A stretch of DNA of 64,000 nt, from NCBI RefSeq assembly GCF_003258595.1, contig NZ_QHHQ01000005.1, forward strand, positions 434,001-498,000, written 5' to 3'. A program made the position numbers and the translations under genes. Positions 62,129-64,000 of this stretch are shown here, in pieces. Below the pieces are notes generated by a model. The model had not been told where the DNA came from. It made no database searches and worked only from the letters and a program-made list of their open reading frames with translations. How positions within the stretch are numbered: the first letter of the stretch is position 1; each line of letters opens with the position of its first letter. The stretch is from Acuticoccus sediminis (GTDB lineage Bacteria > Pseudomonadota > Alphaproteobacteria > Rhizobiales > Amorphaceae).

Positions 62129-64000
62129 ATGGCTAGCTTCTTCATCGCGCGACCCACGATGGCGTGGGTTATTGCCATCTTTATCGCGATCGCAGGCGTG
62201 ATCGCGCTGCCGTCGCTGCCGATCTCCCAATATCCCAAGGTCGCGCCGCCGCAGCTGACGATCGGCACCGTGTATCCGGGGGCCTCGCCGCAGGACATCT
62301 ACCAGGGCGTCACCCGCCTGATCGAAGACGAGCTCAACACCGTCGACGGACTGCAATATTTCGAATCGACGTCCGACTCGTCCGGCTCCGTGACGATCAC
62401 CACGACGTTCGAGCCCGGCACCGACACGAAACTCGCGACCGTTGACGTCCAGAATGCGATCGCGCGGGTCGAGGCGCGGCTGCCGGCGCCGGTGATCCAG
62501 CAGGGTGTCACTGTGGAGGAGGCGAGCGCCGGCTATCTCCTGTTCCTGACGCTCACCTCCACCGACGGCGCGCGCGACCAGATCGCCTTGGGCGACTACG
62601 CCACGCGCAACCTGCTCGGTGAGCTGCGACGCCTTCCCGGTGTCGGCAAGGCCCAGCTCTTCGCGGCGCAGCGGGCGATGCGGATCTGGGTCGATCCGGA
62701 CCGGATGGTCGGGCTGAACATCTCGGCTGGCGACATCGAAACGGCGATCCGCGCGCAGAATGCGCAGGTCGCTGCCGGCCATATCGGCGCCGCCCCGCAG
62801 CCCGATGCGCAGGACCTCACCGCGACAGTGCTCGTCGAGGGCCAGCTCAACGATCCGGACGAGTTCGGCGAGATCGTGCTGCGCGCCAACCCGGACGGCT
62901 CCAACATCCTCCTCAAGGACGTGGCGCGCATCGAGGTCGGCGGCGAGGACTACAACCTCACGACCCGGCTCGACGGTCAGTGGGCGGCCAGCATCGGCAT
63001 CCAGCTCTCGCCCACTGGCAACGCTGTGGCGACCGCCGCCGCGGTGCGCGAGAAGATGGAGGAACTGGCTGAATACTTCCCCGAGGGGATCGACTACTCG
63101 ATCCCCTACGACACCAGCCCCTTCGTGGCCGCCTCCATCGAGACGGTGCTGCACACGCTCGCCGAGGCGGTAGTGCTCGTCTTCGTCGTGATGTTCGTGT
63201 TCTTGCAGAATGTGCGTTACACGCTGATCCCGACCATCGTCGTCCCGATCGCGCTTCTGGGAACTTGCGCGGTGATGTTCGTCACCGGCTTCTCCATCAA
63301 CATCCTGACGATGTTCGCGATGGTGCTGGCTATCGGCATCCTCGTCGACGACGCCATCGTCGTGGTCGAGAATGTCGAGCGGATCATGGTCGAGGAGGGT
63401 CTGCCGCCGCGCGCGGCGACCGTGAAGGCGATGGGCCAGATCTCCGGCGCCATCATCGGTATTACTCTGGTGCTGGCCTGTGTCTTCATCCCGATGGCCT
63501 TCTTCCCGGGCTCGGTGGGCGTTATCTATCGCCAATTCTCGATCACCATGGTGGTGTCGATCCTCTTCTCCGCCTTCCTGGCGCTGTCCCTGACCCCGGC
63601 GCTGTGTGCCACCTTCCTGAAGCCGATCAAGCACGGTCACCACGGCGGACGCGGTCCGGGCGCCTGGTTCAACCGCGGTTTCGACAGGCTATCGCACGGA
63701 TATGCCGGCGTTGCGGGGGCGCTCGCCCGCCGTGCGGGCCGAGTGATGGCGGTCTACCTCGCGCTTGCTGTGGGGCTCGGCTACCTCTTCGTCAACCTTC
63801 CCAGCGCCTTCGTGCCGGAGGAGGACCAAGGCTACATCATCGTCGACATCCTGGGGCCGCCTGAAGCGAGTCGCAATCGCACGCTGTCGACCATCGAGCA
63901 GATCGAGGGATTCTTTGCGGACGAACCGGGTGTCGCGCACACTGTGGCCATCCAGGGTTTCAGCTTCTCGGGCAACGGTCCAAACGCCGGCATCATGTTC
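62129..64000 (+). CDS. RND efflux pump inner-membrane subunit, 3'-truncated by window edge
   Basis: The first 624 codons of an AcrB/MexB-type (HAE1) pump. MASFFIARPTMAWVIAIFIA is helix 1; porter-domain block YPGASPQDIYQGVTRLIEDE, then the transmembrane proton-relay motif with paired Asp in GILVDDAIVVVENVERI and RYTLIPTIVVPIALLG. The frame is still open at base 64000. An outer-membrane factor may follow. Substrate range cannot be read. Confidence 0.95.
   Translation, partial: MASFFIARPTMAWVIAIFIAIAGVIALPSLPISQYPKVAPPQLTIGTVYPGASPQDIYQGVTRLIEDELNTVDGLQYFESTSDSSGSVTITTTFEPGTDTKLATVDVQNAIARVEARLPAPVIQQGVTVEEASAGYLLFLTLTSTDGARDQIALGDYATRNLLGELRRLPGVGKAQLFAAQRAMRIWVDPDRMVGLNISAGDIETAIRAQNAQVAAGHIGAAPQPDAQDLTATVLVEGQLNDPDEFGEIVLRANPDGSNILLKDVARIEVGGEDYNLTTRLDGQWAASIGIQLSPTGNAVATAAAVREKMEELAEYFPEGIDYSIPYDTSPFVAASIETVLHTLAEAVVLVFVVMFVFLQNVRYTLIPTIVVPIALLGTCAVMFVTGFSINILTMFAMVLAIGILVDDAIVVVENVERIMVEEGLPPRAATVKAMGQISGAIIGITLVLACVFIPMAFFPGSVGVIYRQFSITMVVSILFSAFLALSLTPALCATFLKPIKHGHHGGRGPGAWFNRGFDRLSHGYAGVAGALARRAGRVMAVYLALAVGLGYLFVNLPSAFVPEEDQGYIIVDILGPPEASRNRTLSTIEQIEGFFADEPGVAHTVAIQGFSFSGNGPNAGIMF

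Noticed and set aside
53854-64000. Integrase gene or second att copy
   Set aside because: No tyrosine or serine recombinase motifs were found, and I saw no second copy of the tRNA 3' end.

Overview
The window is a GC-rich (roughly 70% by eye) chromosomal segment of an alphaproteobacterium, most likely of the Hyphomicrobiales or a close relative. I base this on gene content and order (ileS-lspA-BamF-like-M16-M16; DUF465-purE-purK-rpsU; MarR/OmpR/EnvZ-like trio beside ilvE; TPR-bamB-der; rsfS-rlmH-envC-ctpA; metY with ctaA and DUF2842), not on any database search.

From 1 to about 53.85 kb the segment is mostly core genome. It starts inside ileS, followed by lspA, an outer-membrane lipoprotein and two processing-protease-like M16 proteins (0-6.5 kb). 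Next come purine synthesis (purE, purK), ribosomal S21 and a TPR lipoprotein (6.6-9.6 kb). A DUF2189 membrane protein, ilvE and a MarR-OmpR-kinase cassette follow (9.7-14.5 kb). Envelope and peptidoglycan genes, a YfgM-like protein, bamB, a chemoreceptor and der occupy 14.6-23.4 kb. From 23.5 to 34.2 kb lies a sensory/transport locus. It has an SSS-transporter/histidine kinase, a small membrane protein, a single-domain response regulator and an XRE regulator carrying a kinase-like H-box, all divergent from a five-gene branched-chain-amino-acid-type ABC importer. Then come a homocysteine methyltransferase, a cupin, the ctpA-envC-rlmH-rsfS operon, an acyl-CoA dehydrogenase, a Sua5-type tRNA-modification gene, an acetylpolyamine/histone-deacetylase-like hydrolase, xseB, an MFS transporter and a SCO1 protein (34.2-46.2 kb). 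The segment closes with three methyltransferases, metY, heme A synthase and two small membrane/secreted proteins (46.8-53.6 kb).

A tRNA-Pro(GGG) at 53777-53853 marks a switch to accessory DNA of visibly lower GC and different gene content. No integrase and no second att copy are visible in the window. The accessory region holds an orphan DGQHR/DndB-like gene and a tightly overlapping operon of three small unknown proteins (the first frameshifted). Divergent from that operon is a small XRE repressor, and the shared promoter lies between 19-bp inverted operator arms. Further on are a secreted protein, IS-like direct repeats and a SufR-like regulator divergent from an iron superoxide dismutase. 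The region ends with a flavin reductase, a tandem universal stress protein and an RND efflux pair running off the right edge. The last set reads as an oxidative/toxicant stress module.

The most unusual items are the DGQHR gene plus small-protein operon beside the tRNA, a roughly 150-nt long imperfect palindrome at 46465-46614, the H-box-containing XRE regulator locus, and a probable CTG start for rlmH. Functions are assigned from motifs readable in the translations; no alignments or profile searches were run.
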